Below the pieces are notes generated by a model. That model had not been told where the DNA came from, made no database searches, and was given only the letters and a program-made list of their open reading frames with translations. Positions 22,224 to 31,145 of a stretch of 31,145 nucleotides of DNA are shown here, one piece after another. Every line of letters begins with the position of its first letter. Position 1 is the stretch's first letter. This stretch comes from Parachlorella kessleri (taxonomy: Eukaryota; Chlorophyta; Trebouxiophyceae; Chlorellales; Chlorellaceae): the NCBI GenBank assembly GCA_001598975.1, contig BBXU01000951.1, positions 1 through 31,145 of the forward strand, written 5' to 3'. The translations under genes and the position numbers were made by a program.

Positions 22224-23178
22224 ATGGACCCAGCCGCCTCTGCAGCACTGGAGCAGAAGTACAAAAAGCTGTGGACGCAGTACAAGCTCACAGTCACTAG
22301 CCTTTACTTTACAGACAAGCCCCTCTCTGGCAACGGTGAGTTTGGCTATCGACGCCAAAATGGACACTGCTATGGACTTGGAAGCTGACTAAGTCGGCTT
22401 GAGGCTCCTGCAGGGGTAGTGCTTTGCTGCCTGGGGTGCGCAATACACATGCACAGCGTCTCGGTGCAAGTGCCTCCTGCTAGCAGCTGTTGGTGAACAG
22501 GGACCATGACTGCAGGCGACCTGTTCACGTGGCAAGGAGGCAACGGCGTCAAGGCCAGCAAACAAGACCCCATAGTAGGCTTTCTGCAGACTCCACGGCT
22601 GCATCCAGACTTGGAGCAGTGAGTGACTATCCAGGATGGTCGGGTGTTTGCTGACCAATTGCAGTCATGTTTACGTTACTTGGTGTCCAACTGATGGCAA
22701 CTCTTATGCCATGTTCGCGCATGTTGCTCTTCAAGCACTGCCAGGAGTGAAGACAACTGGAAATTGGGGAGCAAGTTACAGCATTTTTGTCCTTTAGATG
22801 ACTCTCCTTCACACTGCAGGTATCTGAAAGACTGAGGGCTAGGCACTGGCTGATAAGCGTTGTGCGTTGACACCCCTCCGTTTAAAGCTCTTCGGCAGGC
22901 GGTGCAGCAGCTGACGCCATCCTGCATTTTTGCACAGCAGCGCCAGCAGCAGCCGCTCAGACTACGAGGCACAGATCAGCGACGGCCTCCTGACTAGCTG
23001 CAACACAGCTGCAGGCAGCGGCGACAGAGACGGTATTGACTCGACCTTGCTTGCAAATCCGTGGACAAAAGCAGCAGCAGCAGCAAAGTCGGCTGCCGGC
23101 GAGTTCCCTTGGCAGCAGCACCGGCCTCCGACAGTGCAAAGGCAGCAACTAGTGCTTCAGCCCTACGCTTACCCGTAG
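22224..23178 (+). CDS. Uncharacterised 156-residue protein between CSNAP-like and FRA10AC1 genes
   Basis: I do not recognise it with confidence. Exons 22224-22335, 22501-22618 and 22938-23178 join in phase (1, then 2). Residues 1-37 look helical (ALEQKYKKLWTQYKLTVTSL). A middle part contains GDLFTWQGG and DPIVGFLQTP. The C-terminal half is Ser/Ala/Gln-rich with two Pro-Trp/Trp-Thr patches (LLANPWTK, GEFPWQQ) and ends QPYAYP. The LW-x-Y ... LY pattern followed by a W and an I-x-x-FL is faintly like the HAPSTR1/C16orf72 (DUF4588) layout, which is a guess. It starts 90 bases after the CSNAP-like stop and ends 21 bases before the FRA10AC1 start, in the same frame. A competing acceptor at 22819 would end the protein after four more residues (YLKD). 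Confidence 0.55.
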
Positions 23179-23199
23179 TCCAGCTTGGCAGCTGGCAGC

Positions 23200-25547
23200 A
23201 TGAGCGGCTTCAACGCCCTGCAAGCCGCAGCCTACGATGCCGCGGCGCGGCAGCGCCACCGCCAGCAGTTCCAAGGCCTGTCGGCCTGGGACCGCCACAA
23301 GAAGATGGTACATGACCTGGCCACCTATTACGGCAGGTGGGTGTGTGGAACACAGCAGGGGGCCTGGCCTGGATGCCAGAGTTGACCCTTGAGCCGCGTT
23401 TGAAAGTTACCGCTTGCTGTGCCTCGGTAATTCCTAATTTGGATGGTAGATACCGGCACGCTACCTTCATGCGTGGTCAGCTAGGTCAGTGGTTTGTCAT
23501 AGCCTGGGCATCGCTATACCGTGCGGTTGCATGTCTTGCTCTGCCATTCTCATGGCCCCTGCCTTCTGCTTTCTAGCGTAAGCTTTGTTGATTACAGCTG
23601 AGGCGTGTTCCATGCAGGCGGCTGGGAGAGCAGGAGCAGCAGGAGGGCGATGGCACGATGAGGACTGACTTTGATGTGCTGCGCGAGGCATACAGGTGGG
23701 TCCGTGCACCACATCCGTGTCAGGACTTGGTATTGGATGGCTGCAGTCTCGTTTTCTTTGACTCCATGGGGACTGTTCGATATCTTGTTTGATGTCTTGT
23801 TCAATACCCATGTACCTCTCTTTGGAGAGGGCTGGCAGCGTTCCATGATCAGAGTTGGTTGGCATTTTTTTGACTGTCCCGAGGCTCAGTACCATAGTAG
23901 GGTCAGGTGAACAGCCAGGGGGACGTCTCCACCCCAGCTGGTGTTCCCGCGGGCTCTGCTTCACCTAGCTGTGCGCTCCCTGCCTTGCCCAGGTTCATCC
24001 GCACGGAGGCAGATGATGCGGAAGACAGCTGGGAGGTGAGGGGTGCTGCTGTCTGAATATGACAAGCAGCCTGGTACTTATTTGCAAAGTATAGTGTCAA
24101 GAGGCACCCCATACTTGCACCAATCGCCAGCCCATGCTGTTGCCCGAGGTTAAAACGCATTGCCCCAGTCTGGTATGGGTCTGCAGCACGTTTCGATATA
24201 GGATACTCAGGGTATGTGTGCTGGGAGGACGACCTATGTCATGAGCATACCTCATCACGTGTGCTTACCTATACTTCCGCTAGCGGCCATGCCCGGCAGC
24301 TCAGCGCTACATGCAAATAAGGGCCTGCCAGTGGGGGGAGGGCAGACCACAATGCTTGAAGCCTGCGTGCTTTGCATTTAGCGCATCATCCCACTTCTTG
24401 CTCTGCGAGGACTGCAGGTGCGCCTCGCCAAGCGCTACTATTCCAAGCTGTTCCGCGAGTTCTGCATCGCGGACCTGTCTCGGCACAAGGAGGGGCGTGT
24501 GGGGCTCCGGTGGCGCACCCAGCGGGAGGTGGTGGCCGGCAAGGGCCAGTTCATCTGCGGGGCGGTGGTGAGTAAGAGCTGGCTTGGCGGGTATCAGTAA
24601 GGTATACCAAATGCTTGCAGGGTCGCAGTTGGTGTTTTTAGCAGTTTTCAGTTTACTGATTGTTTATTGTTGTGCTGCAGGCCAGCTCGTCTAGGCCAGA
24701 CAGTTGTTGACGGGGTTTGGGAAGAAGGGGGTTGATCCTGCGGCGTTGCTTCAACCATGCATTCCATCTCAACAAGCAGAGGGCCTTGGGCCTGGCTGTT
24801 CAATCTGCAGGGTTGCGAGGAGCGGCGGGGGCTGGCATCCTTCGAGGTGCCCTTTGCCTACCAGGAAGCCGGTGAACGCAAGCAGGCACTGGTCAAGGCC
24901 CGCCTATGCCCCACGCACTCGTACCAGCTGAACTATAGAAAGCACAAGGAGGCGGAGGAGGTGCCGAGGGATGGGGCTTTAAGGGAAGGGTTGATGCTTG
25001 GGAGTGCACGCGAGCAAGTTGGGTGCCATGGTACGGCTTGACATGTGGCCAAGCCCGTGCTGGGCAACTGTGAGCGTACAGCATGAGTTGGGGTATGCAT
25101 AATTTGGCTCTCAGAGCAAGTGCCTTCTGATGCAGAGCAGCGATACGCAATATGTGCTGGTATGGCAACCCGCAGGCGCACAAGAAGCGTGAGCGGAAGG
25201 AGGCCAAGCGTGCCAAGCGCCACAAACGCCGGCACTCCAGCAGCGACGACAGTGAGGACCAGGGCGGTGGTGACCGCAGGGCAGCTAGCAGCGTCGAGGC
25301 TGATGAGGACTCCAGGCGCCGCTCCAGCGGTGGTAGTCCACCTGGCAACGCCAAGGGGAGGGACAGGCTTGCTAGCGGAGGGCACCTTGAGTCAGAACAA
25401 GCAGCAGCAGCAGCAGCAGCTGGGCATGCCGGTGGAGGCGTAGGAGGTGAAGCGTCCAAAGGCCAGCAGCAGCAGCAGCAAGGGAAGGCTGGGACAGGTC
25501 AGAGGGCAGACGAGTTTGAGGAATTCTTCCAGGGGCTGTTTGGGTGA
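23200..25547 (+). CDS. FRA10AC1: FRA10AC1-family nuclear protein (spliceosome-associated)
   Basis: Exons 23200-23336, 23618-23695, 23993-24035, 24418-24567, 24811-24960 and 25176-25547 join in phase to give 309 residues, close to the human length (about 315). Conserved blocks in order are DRHKKMVHDLATYYG (31-45), TDFDVLREAYR (61-71), the core VRLAKRYYSKLF, then EFCIADLSRHKEG (87-112), WRTQREVVAGKGQFICG, SFEVPFAYQEAGERKQALVK with LCPTHS as a Cys-containing turn, a basic KKRERKEAKRAKRHKRR nuclear-localisation stretch, and the C-terminal EFEEFFQGLFG. In animals the protein is nuclear and found with late spliceosomes. Loss causes a neurodevelopmental disorder. The Lys/Arg-rich and Ser/Gln/Ala-rich tail carries coding CAG/GCA repeats. 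The donor at 24961 (GTGCCG) is weak, but phase and similarity support it. Confidence 0.93.
25400..25480 (+). repeat. Two coding CAG/GCA trinucleotide tracts in the FRA10AC1 last exon
   Basis: The tract 25401-25420 is read as poly-Ala and the tract 25463-25480 as poly-Gln, because the same triplet is in different frames. Both lie in the unconserved part of the tail before EFEEFFQGLFG. Confidence 0.85.
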
Positions 25548-26403
25548 GAGTTGGGGCTGTACATGGCGCCCAGCCTGTATGCCTCTGAGCATAGCAGTTA
25601 GGGTGCATTATGGTCAGAGCGGATTTACCTCATCTCTAGGTTGGAGCCTTATTGTATGGGCCAACTCCCATCCCGAAGCAAGGCACGGAAAACCGATTGA
25701 CCAGGATAGCGTGTCGAAGCATGCTTAGAGTATCCTTACGAAAGCCGTGCAGTGTATGGTGTGTATAGACTTTGGTTCAAAATGTCTCGGCTTGCAGTGT
25801 TGCTCCTTCTGGAACCTATGTACAACGGGATTTCAAAGTCACCCAACATGGGTGCAAGCAACAGAAGGGAGGAGGAGAGTTCCTCGTCGATGAAGGGCAT
25901 GCCGCGGGAAAGGGACGTTAGGGGCTGCGGCAAGGATGCCTGTGGTGAGGGAGTTGGGTTGCTGTCAGATGTTGGAGGCCAGGCAGGACCGAGAAATGAG
26001 ACTTTTAACTAGCATCGATGGATACCTAGAGTCGACGACTACAGGCGCCAGAGTTTTAGGGAAATGTCCTTCAGGGGGTCAACATTCAAGCAATCCTGTC
26101 AGGGCTGTCTTGTCCCAGAAGGGATTAGTAGCAGCAGTTTGTTTTGTCGGTCTCGGGTGAGCTTGACATACTTGTACGAAGCATGATGATTGAGGCAATC
26201 AAGATGACACTCAGGAAGTGCTTAGATCGAGTCTGAGGGCTGCGACAGGCGGAGGCACAACAGCCAAAGCTCCAAGGCTTCGCGCCCTCGGTCCCGCCCC
26301 GACAGAATGCATACGGTGCTGCATTCAATGGCTATAATTTACTTCAAAAGCTTTCCGATCCTTATACTTGCTGGTTTGCTCCGAGGCGCGCAGGAGCCTG
26401 GCC
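25548..26403. other. Intergenic stretch between FRA10AC1 and F-box/SPRY genes
   Basis: It should hold the FRA10AC1 3' UTR and the F-box promoter. Open frames present (for example 25752-26012) show no domain and no splice-supported continuation. Apart from a TATA-like element near the right end nothing is identified. Confidence 0.5.
26333..26339 (+). promoter_or_regulatory. TATA-like element of the F-box/SPRY gene
   Basis: TATAATT lies about 65-71 bases before the start codon at 26404, similar spacing to the element before the CSNAP-like gene. Confidence 0.4.
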
Positions 26404-28908
26404 ATGTCGACATGTCTGGCAAGCCTTCCTCCTGACGCTCTCCTGCACGTTTGCTCCTTCCTTAGATTGGAGGATATAATCAGTGTGTCAAAGTCCTGCC
26501 AGGCAGCGTCGGCACTCGTCCGCCAGTCCCCTTGGTTATGGCACATGTGTTGCTTGAGGGCCTTCCCAAACTCCGCTCTGCGGCTAGAGTCCCAGGCCGG
26601 ACAGTGGCTCGAGTTGTTCCGTTTGTTGCACAAGAGTACCCTTGGGCCTTCAGGCAAGGTGAGGGTGCGGGCTACTTCCCTTGCATCACATCAGCCTCTT
26701 TCCCCTCCCTGTGCATGTCAACCCAACCCATTACTTCCCTTATCATCTCCCACGCCCGCAGGTATTGAAAAGCACCACTTCTCTAACTTGGCATGGCTTG
26801 CAAGGCGGGCACGCCCCACTTGAAGGTGAGTACATATTGTGTAGGACGCCAATACCCACCTTCCACCCCAGCCAAGCACTGTGAAGGTACAGCAGAAGGT
26901 GTTGGAGCTATCATTAGATGTATTGGTAACCATTTTGTTCAGTGTGACACCGCATCCCCTCTCCAATGCAGGCAGTGAAGGGAAGGTCCTGGGCGTGAAA
27001 GCAGTACCGGCTCCCAGCAAGGTGGACTATGGACACACAGGTAGATATGCTAAATGAAGTGCCTGGGTGATTCACTGCCTCATCCTCCGTCAGGTATTGG
27101 TTTGGCATGAAGTGCTGCATTGCTAAATGTGTGGCTTGCATGGGGGACGGAGAAGTTGATTGCTGCACAGCGTGCTGCTCTTCAGCTTGACCTTAGGGCA
27201 TATCAGTTTGGCAGAGTCCCCTCCGTTCAAGTCATGGTAGCCTGTATTTTTCCCCGCAGTTAGCCAGCTGCTGAGCTGGTCCCAGCTGGTGGAGTGCCGG
27301 AAGGCCTTCCAGCTGTGGTACTGCCCAGTGGGAGGGAAGGGAGCCCTGCCCAATGCCGTTTACAGTGACAATGGTAAGTCAGCCTTCTCAATGCGGTTTT
27401 TGAAGGGTGGGAATTTCAGGCTCGCCTGCGGCAAATCGTAGAAGGCTGCACCCTTTCAGGCGTACGCCCTGTCCTGTGTCACATTTGTCACAGTTTGACA
27501 CCCATTTGGCCTGTCCGGGTGTCCGTTGCTGATTGTAAGCGATCGTATTGAGGTGGGTTCAAGTCGTGTTTCACTAGTGTACGACAAGGCCTTGGCACTT
27601 GATGCCAACGATGTTTTATCATACACCTCAAATCTGCCTCATATTGGCTGTTGTGCAGCTGGAGTGGCACTGGTTCGCCGCTGCTTCCCGTTCGGCCATG
27701 CTGGCACTGCCCTGCATGGGTACCCAGGCCTGAGGTACATGGAAGTTGCCATCCTGGCGCCAGCAAAGCACACGGTGGACTGCCTGGAGACAGCAATGTC
27801 AGCCGCAGCCCTTCCTGCACAGCTGTGTGATGTATGCAGCCAGGGGTCAGTAGGGAGGCAGCGGCAGCAGTGCGGCGTTTCGTTGGGGGTTGTTGAGTCT
27901 CGGCAGGGGCTGCGCATGCTGCGCCATGGGCTGCAGCTCGGCTACTACAGCGGGGAGTGGGAGGGCAGCATGCAGGTGAGGGTGAGGGTAATGAGGGCAG
28001 CACCTTGTTGCTTGGTCCTGGCAAGCAACCATCTTGGGAGCATCACGCTATCTGGCAAGGGTTGAACTGGGCACGAGCGATGCCGCTCGCTGCAGCACAC
28101 CTTAATGGCCAGCAAGCATCTAAGCGCCACTTAACATCATGGTGGTGAGCTGGATACTGGTGTGCACAGCGCGCCCCAGCCTTGGCAAGCTCTTATTAAA
28201 GACTAGATGACCCATAGACCGCCGCACGGCGGCAGCGCTCATCCACCTGCTTCATCCGTCCGTGCTTGCAGTCTGTAGGCTACCACGCCGCAGAGGGGCG
28301 GCTGTTCCCCGGACCGCACGACAGCCGGTGGCAGTGGGATGGGCAGCCGATCGGGCGGACCTTTGGGCCTGGTGACGTGGCGGGGGTTGGAGTGGACTTG
28401 CAGCGCCAGCTGGTCTTCTTCACTCTCAATGGTGCCGTGGTGGGCGCAGCAGTCCCAGGGGGCATGGGCAGGCTCCAGGGCACCCTGCCAGGTGGGGAAA
28501 CCAAGGGGAAACAAGTCTGCGTGCATGCATGTTTTGCTGAGTCTATCCTATTTGAAAGTCAGAAGAGTTTTGGTTGGGAGACCCGACTGTGAACTGTGTT
28601 GGTTCCAACCTGCCAAGGCTGTGCTGCCGGCTTAGGCTTTGCACAGCCTGGACCTGGTGTGTGTGAGCTGCATGCACTTGACCTACCGCTAGCGCGCTTT
28701 CATGGGATCAGCATATCCCATCCTCCACATGCTGTGCTAAGCAGTGCCTGCCCTTGCAGGTTGCCTGGTGGGAAGCCCCATTGTTGGAGTGCCAGCGCTG
28801 TCATTGCTCCACAGCCAGCTGGCAGTCTGCTTGCAAAGCCCTGGAGATGGCGTGGAGTTGAACCTTGGACAAGAAAGATTCCTGTTTGACGTCTCTTGCT
28901 ATGCATAA
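26404..28908 (+). CDS. F-box protein with C-terminal SPRY (B30.2-like) domain
   Basis: Seven exons, 26404-26658, 26762-26825, 26972-27040, 27260-27373, 27659-27975, 28272-28491 and 28760-28908, join in phase to give 395 residues. Residues about 5-55 are an F-box (LASLPPDALLHVCSFL, then WLWHMCCLRAF), the Skp1-binding part of SCF ubiquitin ligases. From about residue 185 a SPRY domain follows: GYPGLRYMEVAIL, VSLGVVES, SVGYHAAEGRLF, GRTFGPGDVAGVGVDLQ, LVFFTLNGAVVG and, at the end, VELNLGQERFLFDVSCYA. The SPRY part probably recruits the substrate. The layout is that of animal FBXO45-type proteins, but the SPRY loops are longer, with a Cys-rich insert (QLCDVCSQG) in the middle. No substrate can be inferred. 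The ATG is the first in frame after the upstream stop. Confidence 0.9.
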
Positions 28909-29445
28909 GCCCGCTGAGGTCTGCATTCCTCCCTATACCTGGGTGCAGCAATGCTCGTCATGATGACGGTGCCTGCCTTGGGGGTTTCAGTGCCCTGGCT
29001 ATAGCTGCGGGCGAAGCCATGTTTGACTTGCGGATGGCTCCAAGTGTCAATTCACGTCAACCCCTGCAATGATTCGCAGCAGGACAAGAAGCTGCTACTA
29101 GCCATGTAACCTGCTACTCAATAAGCATTTCTCGTCAGAGATCACCCTGGCCAGCCAGGCAGGTGATCATATGCGCAAAGTACCCAGGGTAGGAGATGGA
29201 TTTGCGCGTGTCAAATGGGCAACCAGAACCCATCTTGCATCTCTACTCCACAGTGTTGAAGGTACCACTAAGTTAGGCATTCTGCCACGGTCAACATTCC
29301 GCCCGCGGGGAGGCAAATCAGGCAAACCATGGGACGCGGGGCCAAACGGGAATACACAGGGCGCCAGAAACTGTTGACAGAGAGCACATGTCTGGCTGTG
29401 CTCAGTAGTCAGCATGAGACAATGCATGAACGTTGATCACCAGTC
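28909..29445. other. Intergenic stretch between F-box/SPRY and threonine deaminase genes
   Basis: No gene is supported here. A TGTAA at 29105-29109, the usual chlorophyte polyadenylation signal, lies about 200 bases after the F-box stop and could end that transcript. The same signal was not seen at a good distance after other genes of the window, so this is weak. Confidence 0.4.
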
Positions 29446-31026
29446 ATGATGTTGAACCGGCCTTCCGCTGGAACCAGGGTATTCGATGGAGCCCACAATT
29501 TGCAAACCTCAGGACGCCTGTCACAGCCAGCAGCAGCAAGGCGGCTGCCAGGGCCTTGCCACTCGCGATTGTCTAGGGTGCTAGTGTCAGCAGAACCCCC
29601 GGGCGCAGTGGGAGTCTTCAATAGCGATTCCGCCGCCATAACCCCAGAGATTGAGTCTATTCCTTTTGTGGCGCCAGAAGATTGCACAGCTCCCCCAGGC
29701 CAGCTCATAGGCATCAACCGCTCATCACCACCTAGCCCACTGGATGCCTTTCGGTGTGCTGGGTGCTCGCGAGAAGTCTGCCAGGTATGGTGTGTGGAAA
29801 CATGTCACTGCATGCTGGGCAGTTCATATGAGTGGCCAGACAAATCTGTTATGCTGGAGGCGTTTGGGCAGCCCTGCCCTATTTTGGTAGCTGGCTGGCT
29901 GGCTGGCTGGATGGCGTGGCACCCTCAGCGTTGGGAGTCCACCCGCAAGGGCCTGTGTCTGCATAGCATCCCGTGATCTGTGTGTGCGCAGGGGCCGGGA
30001 GGCTGTGTAGAGTATCAGTGGCGGAACCAGCCTGGCGGGTACCTGCGTGAGGTCCTCACAGCCAAGGTGTACAACATCGCGGTGAGACAAGACACTGGGC
30101 ACCATGCAGGCAGCACCCTGATCCAAGTCCTAGGTTGCACAAATTGTGAGGCTGAGCCACCGGGGTGGGTAGATATCTCCACTAGACTGTCGTGAAGTAG
30201 GTCAGGTGACGGCGCTTGTGGAAGTTCCCAGCGGTTACAGGTCGTGGCACCTGGTACCCGCGCGCTACTTTCGCGGTTCGCTTGCTTGTCCCAGCTCTGT
30301 CCCTATGTGAGATTGTTCTCAAGGCCCTGGTTGGTCACGGTATCATGGTGCAGATCGAGACTCCCCTTGTCAAAGCCGAGACTCTGAGCGAGCAGCTGGG
30401 CAACAACATCATGCTGAAGCGGGAAGACCTGCAGGTGGGATGATGATGCAGTCTTGCCTGCTCATGGCGGAATAGGGGCCATAGTTTGGCCTAGACATTG
30501 CAACATGCCTTGTGTGCCTGAGCACCTCACTGCCAGTGGCAGTGCTGTTGTACTGGGTGTAAGACGTGTGAGAGAGGATGTGGAGATAGCGCAGGAAGTG
30601 TCGAGGCTGGCACAACCTGTGGTGCGGCATGTATGCCTGCTGCTGCGTGCGTGTCACTTCACACCGTGTCAGTTGAAGGGGCGCACTGGTGCAGGCCATG
30701 CGATCATTCAAGGTGCGGGGAGCGTACAACAAGATGGCGCGCCTCACCAAGGAGCAGTTGGAAAAAGGCGTGATCTGCACCTCAGCCGGCAACCATGCCC
30801 AGGTAAGCATTGCAGGACCTTGCAGTAACTCTGCAGGATTGCACCGCCCTGGAACATGCTGCTGGCGCACCCTGACAAATACTGCACATAGAAATGAGTA
30901 AGTTGCCTACTGGATGTGATGCTTCCTATGTGGCCACACTATTGTATGGATCTGGCTTATCACAGCTGTCATCTAAAACTTGCCATTCTTCTGATGCAGG
31001 GTGTGGCACTGGCTGCCAAATCACTG
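29446..31026 (+). CDS. Threonine deaminase (biosynthetic, plastid-targeted), 5' part
   Basis: This PLP enzyme converts threonine to 2-oxobutanoate, the first step of isoleucine synthesis, in plastids of algae and plants. Exons 29446-29784, 29992-30081, 30354-30434, 30695-30802 and 31000-31026 are all phase 0. The gene continues beyond the window, and a further acceptor may lie at about 31131. Residues 1 to about 100 are a Ser/Arg/Ala-rich leader consistent with a transit peptide. The start of the catalytic domain is clear: [39 protein letters not shown], then [11 protein letters not shown] with the PLP-binding Lys176, and [17 protein letters not shown]. An unusual Cys cluster, C104-x2-C107-x4-C112-x5-C118, precedes the catalytic domain. 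The regulatory ACT-like domain would be outside. Two in-frame ATGs are adjacent, and the first is taken. Confidence 0.93.
29890..29911. repeat. GGCT tetranucleotide microsatellite in threonine deaminase intron 1
   Basis: About five CTGG/GGCT units lie within intron 29785-29991. Confidence 0.8.
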
Positions 31027-31099
31027 GTAAGTGTCTCTGGAGCGATTGTGCAACGGCTGAGACCGGACTGTGTGACTGTGGATGTGAGCATGCATTACT

Positions 31100-31122
31100 C
31101 CCCCCCCCCCCCCCACCCCCCC
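31100..31122. repeat. Poly-C tract just before a threonine deaminase acceptor
   Basis: Fifteen consecutive C, an A and seven more C lead into TTCTGCCAG. It can act as the polypyrimidine tract of the next acceptor. The homopolymer length may be uncertain. Confidence 0.8.
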
Positions 31123-31145
31123 TTCTGCCAGCAAGGCACAGCGCA

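Noticed and set aside
25752..26012. 86-codon plus-strand frame as a small gene
   Set aside because: No domain or splice support, and its composition is like flanking intergenic DNA.
27540..27575. tRNA-like TpsiC arm (GGTTCAAGTC)
   Set aside because: No matching acceptor stem, D arm or anticodon arm around it. It lies in an F-box gene intron.

Overview
The window is nuclear DNA of a eukaryote, most probably a chlorophyte green alga. Every gene is split by many introns of about 100-600 bases with GT-AG or GC-AG ends. Exons are GC-rich. The translation initiation regulator resembles the plant GCN1 (ILITHYIA) pattern, the threonine deaminase has a long N-terminal leader that looks plastid-targeting, and a secreted papain-type protease ends in the Ser/Pro repeats common in algal extracellular proteins. 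TAA, TAG and TGA are all used as stops. I cannot name the species or class from sequence alone.

Layout. Positions 38-12584 (minus) hold the N-terminal half of GCN1 in 28 exons, about 1396 residues, running off the left edge. A 273-base divergent promoter separates it from the spliceosomal Sm protein SmD2 (12858-13438, plus). Next come a GDSL/SGNH hydrolase (14416-16131, plus) and, converging on it, a secreted cysteine protease (17298-20137, minus). After a 1.5-kb divergent intergenic region with a perfect 32-bp hairpin, three genes sit almost head to tail on the plus strand: a tiny COP9-signalosome acidic protein (CSNAP/COPS9/SMAP1-like, 21684-22133), an unrecognised 156-residue protein (22224-23178) and an FRA10AC1-family nuclear protein (23200-25547). 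An F-box/SPRY protein follows (26404-28908, plus). The 5' half of a biosynthetic threonine deaminase (29446 onward, plus) runs off the right edge.

The gene models were built by hand. Exons were joined only where splice consensus, reading phase and family similarity agreed. All junctions are phase-consistent. The GCN1 joins read through into gapless alignment with the remembered plant and animal family pattern.

The genes do not form one pathway. GCN1 and the COP9/F-box genes belong to nutrient signalling and ubiquitin-ligase control, SmD2 and FRA10AC1 to RNA splicing, and threonine deaminase to isoleucine synthesis. The most notable observations are the unusually high share of GC-AG introns (five strong and one probable in GCN1, one in CSNAP), the tightly packed CSNAP / unknown / FRA10AC1 cluster that could be one polycistronic transcript, the perfect hairpin with an alternative fold at 21014-21100, and a four-cysteine motif in front of the threonine deaminase catalytic domain. 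I saw no mobile element with coding capacity, no tRNA or rRNA and no CRISPR array.
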